Assembly: GCA_036570465.1 (NCBI GenBank)
Contig: DATCYD010000304.1
Coordinates: 1-26,147 of the forward strand
DNA length: 26,147 nt
From: Anseongella sp036570465
GTDB lineage: Bacteria > Bacteroidota > Bacteroidia > Sphingobacteriales > Sphingobacteriaceae
Direction of reading: 5' to 3'
The translations under genes and the position numbers were made by a program. Under the pieces are notes generated by a model. It did not search any database and was not told the origin of the DNA. It worked only from the letters and a program-made list of their open reading frames with translations. Of this stretch, positions 8,039 through 14,644 are shown piece after piece (positions within the stretch are counted from its first letter, which is position 1; every line of letters begins with the position of its first letter).

Positions 8039-8085
8039 CGGATAATTTTACCGGTGTACCGGGTATAATATCGGATAATATACCC
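8039..8085. promoter_or_regulatory. Operator-like repeat cluster in the 7971/8350 divergent region
   Basis: Several repeats overlap here. GGGTATA (8061-8067) and TATACCC (8079-8085) form a perfect 7-base inverted repeat with an 11-base spacer. CGGATAAT occurs twice in direct orientation (8039-8046 and 8072-8079), 33 bases apart, about three helical turns. TACCGG also occurs twice (8050-8055 and 8057-8062). Such nested symmetry between divergently transcribed units suggests binding of a dimeric regulator. The regulator is unknown and no site family is recognised. Confidence 0.35.
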
Positions 8086-8140
8086 TATGTGGCATTGGGC
8101 CCTCACCAAAAAATGCGTAAATTGCCATCTGTAAACTCAG

Positions 8141-8365
8141 ATGAAATGCAAAGAAAGTTATTTGCAGAATTCCACGGTATTTCTTAATCTGGAGAATGGG
8201 GACATACTAAGCGACTTGGATAAGGACTCTCTGGTTCTACTAAAATACGTTCCTGTTCCGGGAGAACGTACTGTTGTTTCATTGATGAGAACTTCCTTCT
8301 CAGGCATGCCATTATTTAAGCGGATGTTGGTGATCAAAAATGATTCAATATGGCTGAACAAATAA
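8141..8365 (+). CDS. Possible small protein upstream of rarA (uncertain)
   Basis: An ATG-started frame of 74 codons whose last 16 bases overlap the rarA start. The C-terminal two thirds (LLKYVPVPGERTVVSLMR onwards) looks protein-like, with alternating hydrophobic residues. There is no signal peptide, membrane segment or recognised domain. The frame is closed 6 bases upstream of the ATG by a TAA, so it is not the visible tail of a longer gene. The local sequence is more AT-rich than the neighbouring genes. It may be a real short gene translationally coupled to rarA, a remnant, or chance. Confidence 0.3.
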   Translation: MKCKESYLQNSTVFLNLENGDILSDLDKDSLVLLKYVPVPGERTVVSLMRTSFSGMPLFKRMLVIKNDSIWLNK

Positions 8366-9636
8366 GTATCCCGCTCGCGGAACGAATGCGCCCCACCGGC
8401 CTGGAAGATTTTACAGGACAGCAGCACCTGGTGGGCGAAGGGGCCGTGCTGCGCAAGGCGATTGAAAGTGGGAATATTCCGTCAATGATCTTTTGGGGGC
8501 CTCCCGGCGTTGGCAAAACTACCCTGGCATTTATTATCTCAAGGCAATTGAAGCGGCCGTTCCATGCGTTGAGCGCCATTAATTCTGGTGTAAAGGATGT
8601 TCGGGAGGTCATTGAAAAGGCCCGGAAAGAGCAATTTTTCGGTACCAATAACCCTATCCTTTTTATTGATGAAATTCATCGCTTCAGCAAATCCCAGCAA
8701 GATTCACTGCTGGGCGCCGTTGAGCGGGGCATTGTCACACTCGTTGGAGCTACTACCGAAAATCCTTCCTTTGAAGTGATCTCCGCCTTGCTTTCCCGCT
8801 GCCAGGTTTATATCCTGAAGCCGCTGGAGATGGAAGACCTGCAGCATTTGCTGAAGCAAGCCATTCTTCAGGACGAGGTACTTAAAAGAAAAAGCATCCG
8901 CATTGAAGAATGGGAAGCTTTGCTCCGCTTGTCAGGAGGGGACGCGCGAAAATTGCTGAATACCTTCGAGCTGGTGGCGAATTCGGTTCCGGGTGAGGAG
9001 ATCGTCGTTACCAATGAACTGGTGCTGGAGCACGTACAGCAAAACATGGCCCTTTACGATAAGACAGGCGAACAGCATTATGATGTTATTTCGGCTTTCA
9101 TTAAATCAATCCGGGGCAGCGATCCCAATGCAGCTGTCTATTGGCTGGCCCGGATGATCGAAGGCGGGGAAGACCCGCTTTTCATTGCCAGAAGACTGGT
9201 GATCCTGGCTGCGGAAGATGTCGGTCTGGCTAATCCGACAGCGCTGGTCATGGCCAATAATTGTTTCCAGGCAATCAACTCAATTGGAATGCCGGAAGGA
9301 CGAATTATCCTCTCCCATACGACGGTATATCTGGCCACTTCACCCAAAAGTAATTCAGCGTATGCCGCCATTGGAAAGGCTGCTGATATCGTTCGTAAAG
9401 GCGGCGATCTTTCCGTGCCCCTGCATCTGCGGAATGCACCCACCCGCCTGATGAAACAGCTCGATTACGGAAAGGATTACAAGTATTCCCATGGCTATGA
9501 AGGTAATTTTTCCGATCAGGAGTACCTTCCCGAAGCCCTCAGCGGGACAACGATCTTTGAACCCGCCGATAATGCCCGCGAAAACGAACTGCGCCGCTGG
9601 CTGAACCAACGTTGGAAGGGGAAGTACGGGTATTGA
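8350..9636 (+). CDS. rarA: Replication-associated recombination protein A (AAA+ ATPase)
   Basis: RarA (also MgsA/WRNIP1 family) is a cytoplasmic AAA+ ATPase that acts at stalled replication forks and gaps, related to clamp-loader subunits. The 428-aa length is close to the usual 440-450. Seen: the N-terminal family signature LAERMRPTGLEDFTGQQHLVG (split here across residues 9-29), Walker A GPPGVGKTT (50-58), Walker B LFIDEIHRF (104-112), sensor 1 GATTENPSF (133-141), and the lid GGDARKLLN (about 197-205). The C-terminal tetramerisation region contains the typical ARRLVILAAEDVGLANP, followed by YKYSHGYEGNF and YLPEALSGTTIFEP. ATG at 8350 is the natural start, a few residues before the family signature. 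It is transcribed alone or with the small ORF upstream, and is convergent with mgsA. Confidence 0.97.
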   Translation: MAEQISIPLAERMRPTGLEDFTGQQHLVGEGAVLRKAIESGNIPSMIFWGPPGVGKTTLAFIISRQLKRPFHALSAINSGVKDVREVIEKARKEQFFGTNNPILFIDEIHRFSKSQQDSLLGAVERGIVTLVGATTENPSFEVISALLSRCQVYILKPLEMEDLQHLLKQAILQDEVLKRKSIRIEEWEALLRLSGGDARKLLNTFELVANSVPGEEIVVTNELVLEHVQQNMALYDKTGEQHYDVISAFIKSIRGSDPNAAVYWLARMIEGGEDPLFIARRLVILAAEDVGLANPTALVMANNCFQAINSIGMPEGRIILSHTTVYLATSPKSNSAYAAIGKAADIVRKGGDLSVPLHLRNAPTRLMKQLDYGKDYKYSHGYEGNFSDQEYLPEALSGTTIFEPADNARENELRRWLNQRWKGKYGY

Positions 9637-9722
9637 CGGGGGGCTCTTTCGCCCTGTTAGCGGCTCATAAATAGTTCCTCCCAGCTCGAATGCTGAAGAG
9701 CCACTCAGATGAGTTGCTTTTC

Positions 9723-9748
9723 ACTAAACTGGTCGGTGGTTGTTTAGT
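9723..9748. terminator. Hairpin between convergent rarA and mgsA
   Basis: Perfect 7-base arms ACTAAAC (9723-9729) and GTTTAGT (9742-9748) surround a 12-base loop, in the 160-base gap between two convergent genes. The arms are AT-rich and no clear T-run follows on either strand, so this is a weak bidirectional terminator candidate. A second weak GGGC/GCCC hairpin (9641-9654) lies directly after the rarA stop. Confidence 0.35.
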
Positions 9749-9775
9749 AATTGTCTTACAGTCGGATTTCGGAAT

Positions 9776-9793
9776 ATAACCCTGAGAGGTTAT
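9776..9793 (-). terminator. Hairpin just after the mgsA stop codon
   Basis: Perfect arms ATAACC (9776-9781) and GGTTAT (9788-9793) with a six-base loop end three bases past the mgsA stop. Read on the minus strand the stem is followed by ATTCC rather than a U-run, so it may stabilise the mRNA end as much as terminate it. Confidence 0.4.
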
Positions 9794-9796
9794 GAT

Positions 9797-10159
9797 TTAG
9801 ACCGCTTTGATCAAAAGCTCGGCGGAGGCTGGATTAGTGGCTAACGGAACATTGTGCACATCGCACATCCGCATTAGCATGGTAATATCGGGTTCGTGCG
9901 GGTGCTTGTCCATGGGGTCCCGGAAAAAAATGACCATATCGGTTTTGCCTTCGGCTACACGGGAGGCGATCTGAGCGTCACCGCCCCGCGGGCCTGAAAG
10001 CATCTTTTCTACAGTGAGACCGGCTCGTTCGACAAATCCTCCGGTGGTACCGGTGGCGATCAGCCGGATGTTTTTTTCTTTTAACAGCGAAATGTGTTCC
10101 ATCAGGAAGCGAACCATTTCAGCTTTTTTGCCATCGTGTGCGACTAATGCAATTTCCAT
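9797..10159 (-). CDS. mgsA: Methylglyoxal synthase
   Basis: This enzyme converts dihydroxyacetone phosphate to methylglyoxal and phosphate in the cytoplasm, a bypass that relieves sugar-phosphate stress. The frame from ATG 10159 gives 120 aa and starts exactly at the family N-terminus MEIALVAHDGKK. Seen: HDGKK (8-12), the phosphate-binding GTTGG (37-41), SGPRGGDAQI (55-64) with the catalytic-type Asp 61, the RDPMDKHPHEPDI loop (80-92) with Asp 91, His 102, and the terminal LATNPASAELL. The reading frame extends upstream to 10366, but those extra 69 residues fall outside the conserved protein and overlap the sigma gene on the other strand, so I exclude them. Short C-termini are usual in Bacteroidota. 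Confidence 0.95.
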   Translation of the reverse strand: MEIALVAHDGKKAEMVRFLMEHISLLKEKNIRLIATGTTGGFVERAGLTVEKMLSGPRGGDAQIASRVAEGKTDMVIFFRDPMDKHPHEPDITMLMRMCDVHNVPLATNPASAELLIKAV

Positions 10160-10226
10160 ATGGGAGCTAATATCGGAAAAATCCGCAGGGGGCGTAGGGG
10201 TAAACCCATATTGAGTTGTCTCATCA

Positions 10227-10850
10227 GTGAAAATGGTTTCAGGATCAGCTATATTTAAGGAAAATTTGCGATCATTGAATGTGGAATTCAGTGATTCAGC
10301 TGTCGTAAAAATGCTGCGGGAAGGTAGCGAGCAGGTGTTTGGGCAAGTATTCAAGACCTGGTTCAAACCCCTTCACGCGTATGCCTTTACAATCCTGAGA
10401 GACGATGCGGTAGCCGAGGAGATGGTACAGAATGTTTTTTTCAATATCTGGAAGAAGCGGGAGCGCCTGGAAATAAACGGCGCGGTAAAGTCATACCTGT
10501 ACCGGGCGGTTCATAATGAAAGCTTGAATTACCTGAAGCATCAGAAGGTAAAGGCAGCCTACCGGGTGTATTATGAGCAAAGTCCCATGCCGGCAAGCGA
10601 ATCCACGGATGCCCGGCTGAGGGCAAAGGAGCTGAACGATCATATCCAGAAGGCGTTGAATGAATTGCCTGCCCAGTGCCGGATCATATTTCAGATGAGC
10701 CGTTTCGAAGAGAAAAAATACCGGGAAATAGCGGAGGAGCTGGATATTTCAGTCAAGACCGTGGAAAATCAAATGGGAAAGGCGCTTCGGCTGATGCGCA
10801 CAAAGCTGGCCGGATTCCTGCCCGACGCACCAATGAAAGGGAACGGATGA
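10227..10850 (+). CDS. ECF sigma factor (sigma-70 family), first cell-surface-signalling locus
   Basis: An RNA polymerase sigma factor of about 207 aa with region 2 (about 36-103: VFKTWFKPLHAYAF, DDAVAEEMVQNVFFNIWKKR, KSYLYRAVHNESLNYL) and region 4 (about 140-195: ALNELPAQCRIIFQMSRFEEKK, then the helix-turn-helix YREIAEELDISVKTVENQMGK, split here). It would be held inactive by the FecR protein encoded downstream; the genes overlap (fecR ATG at 10847, sigma stop TGA at 10848-10850). The start is uncertain: ATG 10227, ATG 10233 or an in-frame TTG/GTG up to about 10281 would all leave region 2 intact. It resembles the sigmas that Bacteroidota pair with FecR and outer-membrane receptors. Confidence 0.93.
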   Translation: MKMVSGSAIFKENLRSLNVEFSDSAVVKMLREGSEQVFGQVFKTWFKPLHAYAFTILRDDAVAEEMVQNVFFNIWKKRERLEINGAVKSYLYRAVHNESLNYLKHQKVKAAYRVYYEQSPMPASESTDARLRAKELNDHIQKALNELPAQCRIIFQMSRFEEKKYREIAEELDISVKTVENQMGKALRLMRTKLAGFLPDAPMKGNG

Positions 10851-11800
10851 TGAACGATGACCTGCTTGTAAAATACCTGGCTGGCGAGGCGGAAGAGCAC
10901 GAACGCCGGCGTATAGCGGACTGGCTGCGGGATGAAAAGAACGCGGCTCATTTCCGGCAGCTGGAGCAGATCTGGAATGGAAGCAGGGAGCTGGCTCCAT
11001 CGGATGCTCCTGACGCAGAAGAGGCCTGGGAACGATTCAAAGTCCGGAAAGATCTCCCGGGGGGTCCCCAGGAGCGCTCATTGCGGGACTGGCTGCCTGT
11101 TGCGGCTGTGTTGGCCCTGTTGCTCGTGGCGGGAGGGGTTGCCGAATATGTCGGAGGTTTCTGGAGTTCGCGCATGGTGAGATTAAATTCGGAACAGACA
11201 GTCAGGAATGTGACTCTTGCTGATGGATCTGTAGTCACATTGAACAAGAATTCGGAGCTTTCTTACCCCAGGCGGTTCACGGGTAGCTCACGTACAGTGA
11301 GCCTGCAGGGGGAAGCGTTTTTTGATGTGGAAACCGACCGGGAAAAGCCATTTGTTATTTCGGTCAACGATGTGGAAGTGGAAGTGACAGGGACTTCTTT
11401 TAATATAAAGAGCCGGGAGGAGGTCACCGAGGTCATCGTAGAAAGCGGGAGCGTCCGGGTACGGCTCGGTGATGATGCGGTAGCGCTTCAACCGGGGGAA
11501 AAGGCGGTGAGTCACTTCGCGGGTGCCAATCTGAAGAAGACGCCTGCCCGAGATGCCTTATATAAATATTACAGGACCAATGAATTTGTCTGCCAGAGGA
11601 CTCCGTTACAGGAGCTGGCTGAAGCGCTTGGGGCGGCTTACGGGGTGCAAATTGTGATTCCCGACGCAACCTTACGCGAACAGCCCCTGACGGCGGTTTT
11701 CAGAAAGGAAGAACCCCTTGATCAGATATTGAAGGTGGCCGGCCAGACCCTGGATTTCAAAGTCCGGCACAATGGAGAACAAATTATATTAGAACGATAG
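10847..11800 (+). CDS. FecR-family anti-sigma factor with C-terminal DUF4974-type domain
   Basis: An inner-membrane anti-sigma/signal relay of 317 aa. The N-terminal cytoplasmic part (1-80) is the small sigma-binding domain (LLVKYLAGEAEEHERRRIADWL). One membrane helix lies at about 83-103. The periplasmic FecR domain (about 115-210) has the signatures VTLADGSVVTLNKNSEL, SLQGEAFFDVE and VEVTGTSFNI. The C-terminal STN-like DUF4974 domain (about 248-317: TPLQELAEALGAAYGVQIVI) ends the protein. In the known mechanism the periplasmic part touches the STN/signalling domain of an outer-membrane protein. I start it at ATG 10847, overlapping the sigma stop, rather than at the longer upstream frame, whose added residues are the sigma gene read in another frame. 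Its likely partner is encoded immediately downstream and overlaps this gene's end. Confidence 0.94.
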   Translation: MMNDDLLVKYLAGEAEEHERRRIADWLRDEKNAAHFRQLEQIWNGSRELAPSDAPDAEEAWERFKVRKDLPGGPQERSLRDWLPVAAVLALLLVAGGVAEYVGGFWSSRMVRLNSEQTVRNVTLADGSVVTLNKNSELSYPRRFTGSSRTVSLQGEAFFDVETDREKPFVISVNDVEVEVTGTSFNIKSREEVTEVIVESGSVRVRLGDDAVALQPGEKAVSHFAGANLKKTPARDALYKYYRTNEFVCQRTPLQELAEALGAAYGVQIVIPDATLREQPLTAVFRKEEPLDQILKVAGQTLDFKVRHNGEQIILER

Positions 11801-13410
11801 CACGCTTTCTGTTTATCATCGCCCTGGGCGCCTGTTTGCAGCTCCATCCGGAAGTTGCACAGGCGCAATCCCTGCTTGAAAAGAAGGTGAGCCTTGCAGC
11901 GGAAGACATGCCATTGGGGCGGTTGCTCAGGGAGGTGGCGAATCAGGGAGGATTTTCCTTTTCTTATCCCAGTGATGCTATTCCGGAAGACAGCCTGGTT
12001 ACGCTTTCGGTGCGGGAAACCAGTATCCGGGAGTTGCTGGACAGGGTTTTGCTGCGGGAGCTTGACTATGTGGAAACCGAACGCTACCTCATCCTGCGGG
12101 TATCCGGACGGGCGATGAATCTGACTTTACAGGATATCCGGGAACAGGGCAATGCTTATCTGGTCAGCGGCGTGGTTACCATTCCGGGGAGCGGGGCAGG
12201 GATCCCTGATGCCAGCGTTTATGAAAAGCAATTATTACTGGCTACCCTTACCGGCGACAGTGGCAGGTTTTTGTTGCGTGTGAAGAATCGTTACAAGACG
12301 GTTTCCCTCACGGTCAGTAAGTCAGGATACCGCGATACTTCCATGGTGATTCAGCTGGAAGGGGTGACGGTATTGCCCGGAGGGAAAGGGCATCAAGGCC
12401 GAAGAGCCAGCCGCAGGAGGAGAGATGGAAACGGGGAAGCTGGTGGGGCCGGGGTGGAAAGGACCCGCCTGGGTCGTTTTTTTGTATCGTCCGGACAGCG
12501 GATCCAGAGCCTGAACCTGCGTGGGTTCTTCACTGAAAGCCCGGTGCAGGTTTCCCTGATGCCGGGCCTGAGCACACAAGGGCGTATGAGTGCGCAGGTG
12601 GTGAATAATTTCTCGGTCAATCTTATCGGAGGGTACACCGCCGGGTTAAACGGCATGGAGATGGCCGGTGTTTTTAATATGAACAAAAAGGACGTAGGTC
12701 CTGTACAACTTGCCGGCGGTTTTAATGTGGTAGGTGGTGCGCTGCAGGGTGTCCAGGCGGCGGGGGTACATAACATGGTCCTTGACTCTATGCGTGGCGT
12801 CCAGCTTGGCGGAGCCTATAACCGGGTACGGGGCGCGGTGCGGGGGCTGCAGGTTTCAGGAGTGGTTAATTCTGCTGGAGTGTTAAAGGGGGTGCAAGTG
12901 GGTGTGATCAATATTGCCGACAGTTCCGCAGGGTATAGCATCGGACTGGTGAATATTATCCGGAAGAACGGATACCGACGCATCAGCTTCTTTACCAATG
13001 AGTCTTTTCATGCCAATTTTTCATTTCAAAGCGGTACTTCCAGGTTATATACCATTCTGCAAGGCGGAATTACGCCGGGACCGCGCAAAGTGTATGGTTA
13101 CGGATTAGGTTTCGGTAAGGAAATTCTGCTTCGACCGGGATGGTCCATTCAGCCTGAGATCCTCTATCAGGAGGTTTATCAGGGAGACGGATCGTTCAAT
13201 AATCAGCTGTACCGTCTGAATGCCCGGTTTCACTACCGGGTGGGACAAAATGTGCATGTATTTGCAGGCCCCTCCTTTAACGCCTGGAATTCCAATCAGT
13301 CTGACCCCGTAGAAGGGTATGAGTTTCTTTCTTCCGGTCACGGCCGCTTCGACCTGGGTAACCGCCTTCGGGGCTGGATTGGCTGGAGCGCCGGCTTCAG
13401 CCTTTTTTAG
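11788..13410 (+). CDS. STN + carboxypeptidase-regulatory outer-membrane protein with LA_2272-like surface repeats
   Basis: Probable outer-membrane sensor of the sigma/FecR locus, about 540 aa. The first ATG/GTG/TTG in frame is TTG 11836, but codons from 11788 (ATT) encode a convincing signal peptide: RTIAR, core FLFIIALGACLQL, cleavage site VAQA/QS. I therefore place the start at ATT 11788, inside the end of fecR. Counting from TTG 11836, an STN domain follows (about 13-90: VSLAAEDMPLGRLLREVA, FSYPSDAI, ETERYLILRVS), then a carboxypeptidase-regulatory beta domain (about 108-175), an Arg/Gly-rich linker (182-206), the segment TRLGRFFVSSGQRIQSLNL, and repeats of G-x-Q-x-x-G-x-x-N (273-375). The C-terminus looks like outer-membrane beta strands ending in Phe (GFSLF). 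No TonB plug or receptor barrel is present. STN domains usually contact FecR in the periplasm; that role here is inferred. Confidence 0.75.
   Translation: MRTIARFLFIIALGACLQLHPEVAQAQSLLEKKVSLAAEDMPLGRLLREVANQGGFSFSYPSDAIPEDSLVTLSVRETSIRELLDRVLLRELDYVETERYLILRVSGRAMNLTLQDIREQGNAYLVSGVVTIPGSGAGIPDASVYEKQLLLATLTGDSGRFLLRVKNRYKTVSLTVSKSGYRDTSMVIQLEGVTVLPGGKGHQGRRASRRRRDGNGEAGGAGVERTRLGRFFVSSGQRIQSLNLRGFFTESPVQVSLMPGLSTQGRMSAQVVNNFSVNLIGGYTAGLNGMEMAGVFNMNKKDVGPVQLAGGFNVVGGALQGVQAAGVHNMVLDSMRGVQLGGAYNRVRGAVRGLQVSGVVNSAGVLKGVQVGVINIADSSAGYSIGLVNIIRKNGYRRISFFTNESFHANFSFQSGTSRLYTILQGGITPGPRKVYGYGLGFGKEILLRPGWSIQPEILYQEVYQGDGSFNNQLYRLNARFHYRVGQNVHVFAGPSFNAWNSNQSDPVEGYEFLSSGHGRFDLGNRLRGWIGWSAGFSLF
12652..12960 (+). 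repeat. Protein-coding surface repeats, about six degenerate units
   Basis: These bases encode about six units of 15-17 residues following G-x-Q-x-[AGS]-G-x-x-N: GMEMAGVFN, VQLAGGFN, GVQAAGVHN, GVQLGGAYN, GLQVSGVVN and GVQVGVIN, then a partial unit SIGLVN. The pattern matches what I recall as the LA_2272-type surface repeat, thought to form regular beta structure. The units are more diverged than in the next gene. Confidence 0.8.
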
Positions 13411-13488
13411 TCCGCGTCAGCCGGTGATATATTTGCCGGTCAATAGGGGTAGTTGTCTCCGGGGTTGTCCTATGACAAACGATACATC

Positions 13489-14595
13489 ATGATTCATTCA
13501 AAACATCAGAAAACATGCCTGCTTCCGTTGGCAGGATTAGTAATTGCGTTGCTGACCATGGTTTCCGCAGGCAAGACGGCAGGTCAAACCGCAGCAGGTC
13601 AAATCCAGGATGATTCCACCCAGTATTCCAATGTTCATTTCGGCCTGCTGTATCCGCTCAGCACCAACGGGCGGCTGGCCGGGCAATACGGCAATGGATT
13701 TTCCTTTCACCTGCTGATGGGACTTTCCAGGGAAGAGCAAAATTTTGTTTTTTCGGGTGTATCAACGGTGATCCGCGGGAAGGCCTCCGGAATGCAGCTG
13801 GCCGGTGTCTCCAATTATACAGGGAACAGCACCACAGGAATGCAGCTGGGGGGTGTTTATAACCATGCGGGCGATTCATTGCAAGGAATGCAGCTGGGGG
13901 GCGTGATGAATCAAGCAAAGACCGTCCGCGGGATTCAGCTGGGGGGCGTGGTGAACCGGGCAGCTGATGTCAAAGGTGTGCAGCTGGCCGGGGTGTTGAA
14001 TAAAGCCGGGGATGTCAGCGGTTCGCAAATTGGCGGGGTGTTGAATAAAGCAGGGAAGGTAACCGGCTTTCAGTTTGCCGGGCTTGTGAACATTGCTGAT
14101 AGCAGTGATCATCCCGTAGCCTTGCTTAATTTTATCCGGAAGGGGGAGAAATCATTGGGGCTTTCTACCGACGAAACGTTAAATCTGCTGCTGTCATTCC
14201 GGTCAGGAGGAAGGGTGCTCTACGGCATCATCGAGGTGGGTACCAACCTGCAGGAGGTTCCGGGGGACGGAGATCGCCTGTATGCGCTGGGCGGAGGACT
14301 GGGCGCTCACTTTTCATTTGGCGGCGATTATCGTCTCAACATGGAAATGAAAACCCTGATCCTGGATGATTTTCACCGGGGCGAATACTCCAAATATTCC
14401 CTCCATGTGCTTCCCGCCTGGCGGATTTCGGAACGGATCGAACTTTTTGCCGGGCCTGCCTTTAATTTTGTGGATACGAACACGCCGTGGGGGAAGGCCC
14501 TGTTCGCAAACCCAATCTGGGAGAATGGGTATGGCAACGGGCACCTGCGTCAATGGTACGTGGGCGGTATGGGCGGAGTTTCCTTCCTGCTGTAA
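13489..14595 (+). CDS. Exported LA_2272-like surface-repeat protein, paralogue of the upstream gene
   Basis: A 368-aa exported protein of unknown function. ATG 13489 gives a normal signal peptide (MIHSKHQK, core LLPLAGLVIALLTMVSA, cleavage near AGQ); the frame is also open to a TTG at 13453, which only adds residues before it. After about 60 residues come seven clean repeats (101-207), then NIADSS and a beta-rich C-terminal half (YALGGGLGAHF, FAGPAFNF) ending GGVSFLL, consistent with an outer-membrane barrel or surface sheet. The repeats, the shared NIADSS and (I/F)IRK motifs and the C-terminal design show it is a tandem paralogue of the preceding gene, but it has no STN or carboxypeptidase-regulatory domain. 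The gap to that gene is 78 bases, so cotranscription is likely. Confidence 0.82.
   Translation: MIHSKHQKTCLLPLAGLVIALLTMVSAGKTAGQTAAGQIQDDSTQYSNVHFGLLYPLSTNGRLAGQYGNGFSFHLLMGLSREEQNFVFSGVSTVIRGKASGMQLAGVSNYTGNSTTGMQLGGVYNHAGDSLQGMQLGGVMNQAKTVRGIQLGGVVNRAADVKGVQLAGVLNKAGDVSGSQIGGVLNKAGKVTGFQFAGLVNIADSSDHPVALLNFIRKGEKSLGLSTDETLNLLLSFRSGGRVLYGIIEVGTNLQEVPGDGDRLYALGGGLGAHFSFGGDYRLNMEMKTLILDDFHRGEYSKYSLHVLPAWRISERIELFAGPAFNFVDTNTPWGKALFANPIWENGYGNGHLRQWYVGGMGGVSFLL
13789..14109 (+). repeat. Seven tandem 15-16-residue surface repeats
   Basis: Residues 101-207 of the protein read as seven successive units, two of 16 and five of 15 residues, with pattern G-[MIVSF]-Q-[LIF]-[AG]-G-[VL]-x-N-x-A. The middle units are also similar in DNA (recurrent CAGCTGGGGGG and GTGTTGAATAAAGC), which points to recent unit duplication. 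They are in-frame coding repeats with no spacers. Confidence 0.88.
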
Positions 14596-14624
14596 GGGGC
14601 CTCATCCGGGTGGTTTGTAACTCG

Positions 14625-14641
14625 GGCGGAACGGTGCCGCC
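14625..14641. terminator. GC hairpin between convergent genes
   Basis: Arms GGCGG (14625-14629) and CCGCC (14637-14641) with a 7-base loop lie in the 49-base gap between the repeat-protein gene (+) and the NlpC/P60 gene (-). No T-run follows on either strand. It is a plausible but weak bidirectional terminator. Confidence 0.3.
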
Positions 14642-14644
14642 GGA

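Noticed and set aside
10160..10366. N-terminal extension of methylglyoxal synthase to 189 aa
   Set aside because: The extension is not part of the conserved enzyme, and it overlaps the sigma factor gene on the opposite strand.
13789..14109. CRISPR-like or tandem DNA repeat array
   Set aside because: The repeats are 45-48 bases, contiguous, in frame, and make sense as a protein repeat; there are no spacers and no cas genes.
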